From contig JACKMC010000004.1 in NCBI GenBank assembly GCA_024235595.1, forward strand, positions 248,001-312,000: 64,000 nucleotides of DNA. Reading direction: 5' to 3'. The translations under genes and the position numbers were made by a program. Every line of letters starts with the position of its first letter. Positions within the stretch are counted from its first letter, which is position 1. Source of the stretch: Zoogloeaceae bacterium. Lineage in GTDB: Bacteria; Pseudomonadota; Gammaproteobacteria; Burkholderiales; Rhodocyclaceae. Positions 62,952 to 64,000 of the stretch are shown here, piece after piece. The notes beneath the pieces are model-generated. The model did not search any database. It had not been told where the DNA came from and saw nothing but the letters and a program-made list of their open reading frames with translations.

Positions 62952-64000
62952 ATGACGGGTGGAATCTTCATCAGCTACAGGCGGGATGACTCGGCCGGCT
63001 ACGCCGGGCGGCTCTACGACCGGCTGACCGCCCGCTTCGGCGGCGACCGCGTGTTCATGGACGTCGAAGGGATCGAACCCGGTACCGACTTCGTCCTCGC
63101 CATCGAGAAGGCGGTGGGCTCCTGCGCGGTGCTGATCGTGTTGATCGGCGACGAATGGCTGAGCGTCACCGATGCGGCCGGCCGGCCCCGCCTCGACGAC
63201 CCGAACGACTTCATCCGCCTCGAAACCGCAACCGCCCTCAAGCGCGACATCCGCGTCGTGCCGGTGCTGCTCGATGGCACGCCGATGCCGCCGACCGACG
63301 CCTTGCCCGAAGAGCTGCGAATGCTGACGCGGCGCCAGGCGGTCGAGGTCAGCCACAAGCAGTGGGAATCCTCGACCGGCGAATTGATTCGCACCCTCGA
63401 ACGCATTCTCGAGCGGCCCGCGCTCGACAAACCATCGCTGCCCGAAGCGTCCGCCACGCCTGGGGCTGCGCCCAGCGCCCCGCGCGGCGCCGCCGCAAGC
63501 GCAACGACCACGCCGGGCACGGCGGCTGGCGCCCGCCACGAGGCCAAGCGCGGCGCGCCGGCCGGCAAGCTGCTGGCTGCCGCCCTGCTGGTACTGCTGG
63601 TCGGCGGACTCGGTTGGTATTTCGGCACACAACCGCCGCGCACGCCGAGCCCGGCCACGCCACCTGCGGCGCAGAGTCCACCCGAGGTGCCCACCCCGCC
63701 GGCTGTCGCCGTGGAGCCGCCCGATGTGTCCACCCCGCCGGCCGTCGCCGAGGAGCCGCCCGCAACCGGGACGCCGAAACTGGTCGCGCTCCAGCCCAGG
63801 GTCGATTTCGGCACCACGCCGGTCGAGGGCCGGCTGTCGGGCGCGGTTCGCTTCGGCAACGAAGGCACCGCCCCGGCTACGCTCGCGGCGCCACGGCTCG
63901 ATGGCGCCGACGCGGGCAGTTTCAGGATCGTGGTGAATACCTGCGAGGGCACGCTCGCGCCGGGGCGGACCTGCGAGGTGAACCTCGGTTTCCAGCCACT
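62952..64000 (+). CDS. TIR domain protein with transmembrane helix and beta-sandwich domain (partial)
   Basis: The first 349 residues; the gene runs off the window. Residues 1-140 are a bacterial TIR domain: IFISYRRDDS, the FMDVEGIEPGTDF loop and E91 in FIRLETATALK as the likely NADase glutamate. A Pro/Ala linker leads to one membrane helix at about 206-225 (KLLAAALLVLLVGGLGWYFG). A second Pro-rich linker with a 13-residue near-repeat is followed by a choice-of-anchor-D-like beta-sandwich starting near residue 278 (FGTTPVEGRLSGAVRFGNEG). Topology would put TIR in the cytoplasm and the sandwich outside. Confidence 0.85.
   Translation, partial: MTGGIFISYRRDDSAGYAGRLYDRLTARFGGDRVFMDVEGIEPGTDFVLAIEKAVGSCAVLIVLIGDEWLSVTDAAGRPRLDDPNDFIRLETATALKRDIRVVPVLLDGTPMPPTDALPEELRMLTRRQAVEVSHKQWESSTGELIRTLERILERPALDKPSLPEASATPGAAPSAPRGAAASATTTPGTAAGARHEAKRGAPAGKLLAAALLVLLVGGLGWYFGTQPPRTPSPATPPAAQSPPEVPTPPAVAVEPPDVSTPPAVAEEPPATGTPKLVALQPRVDFGTTPVEGRLSGAVRFGNEGTAPATLAAPRLDGADAGSFRIVVNTCEGTLAPGRTCEVNLGFQP

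Noticed and set aside
63688..63765. Two near-identical Pro-rich coding units in the TIR protein linker
   Set aside because: A short imperfect tandem duplication within a low-complexity linker; common in such linkers and not evidence of a separate element.

Overview
The window reads as chromosomal DNA of a GC-rich betaproteobacterium, most likely Rhodocyclales (Thauera/Azoarcus-like). This rests on gene content and order: alaA-hom-thrC, an rnfABCDGE-nth block, a fimT-pilVWX-pilY1-pilE minor pilin cluster, a GC-rich coding sequence with strong third-position GC, and a PEP-CTERM protein. No tRNA or rRNA gene and no CRISPR array was seen.

Layout. 1-5.1 kb: the 3' end of ilvE, a small zinc-finger protein, a SnoaL-like protein, a YheT-type hydrolase, an AlgC-type phosphomannomutase/phosphoglucomutase and a PA2779/PA2778-like pair. 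5.5-17.7 kb: housekeeping genes (alaS, cobalamin adenosyltransferase, PhzF-like isomerase, dinB, M48 protease, aroG, msrQ, mog, darP/yjgA, pmbA, a TRAP binding protein). 17.7-24.6 kb: a tightly overlapping type IV pilus minor pilin operon on the minus strand. 24.7-28.8 kb: a DMT transporter, an alkylation-repair pair (Ogt and an Ada-AlkA fusion), nadC and a 45-codon membrane microprotein. 28.8-34 kb: a threonine/alanine operon on the minus strand. 34-40.4 kb: an Mth938-like protein, Bcp, PhoH/PIN, a cNMP/CBS/DUF294 protein with a degenerate DnaQ-like partner, a DUF2726 protein and an NlpC/P60 peptidase. 40.5-45.3 kb: a ferric-iron ABC importer in two units, each with a Fur-box-like palindrome. 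45.3-54.9 kb: N-degron transferases (aat, bpt), an outer-membrane protein, pyrD, rnfABCDGE, nth and DUF1841.

54.9-60.4 kb is an accessory segment. It holds decayed fragments of an IS1380-type transposase, an outer-membrane efflux protein and a REP-associated transposase. Between them sit a DUF1499 protein, a PEP-CTERM alpha-carbonic anhydrase and an uncharacterised two-gene unit with a small secreted HExxH protein. 60.4-64 kb: a thiopurine methyltransferase, two small cytochromes c, a MoxR ATPase and the start of a membrane-anchored TIR protein that runs off the window.

The best candidates for something new are: a DnaQ-fold protein that has lost two of its catalytic aspartates but remains translationally coupled to a cNMP/CBS/DUF294 sensor protein; the secreted minigluzincin-like protein with its membrane partner; the TIR-transmembrane-beta-sandwich protein next to MoxR; and the PEP-CTERM carbonic anhydrase with a perfect FNR-type palindrome upstream. 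All functions are inferred from reading the sequence; no database search was run.
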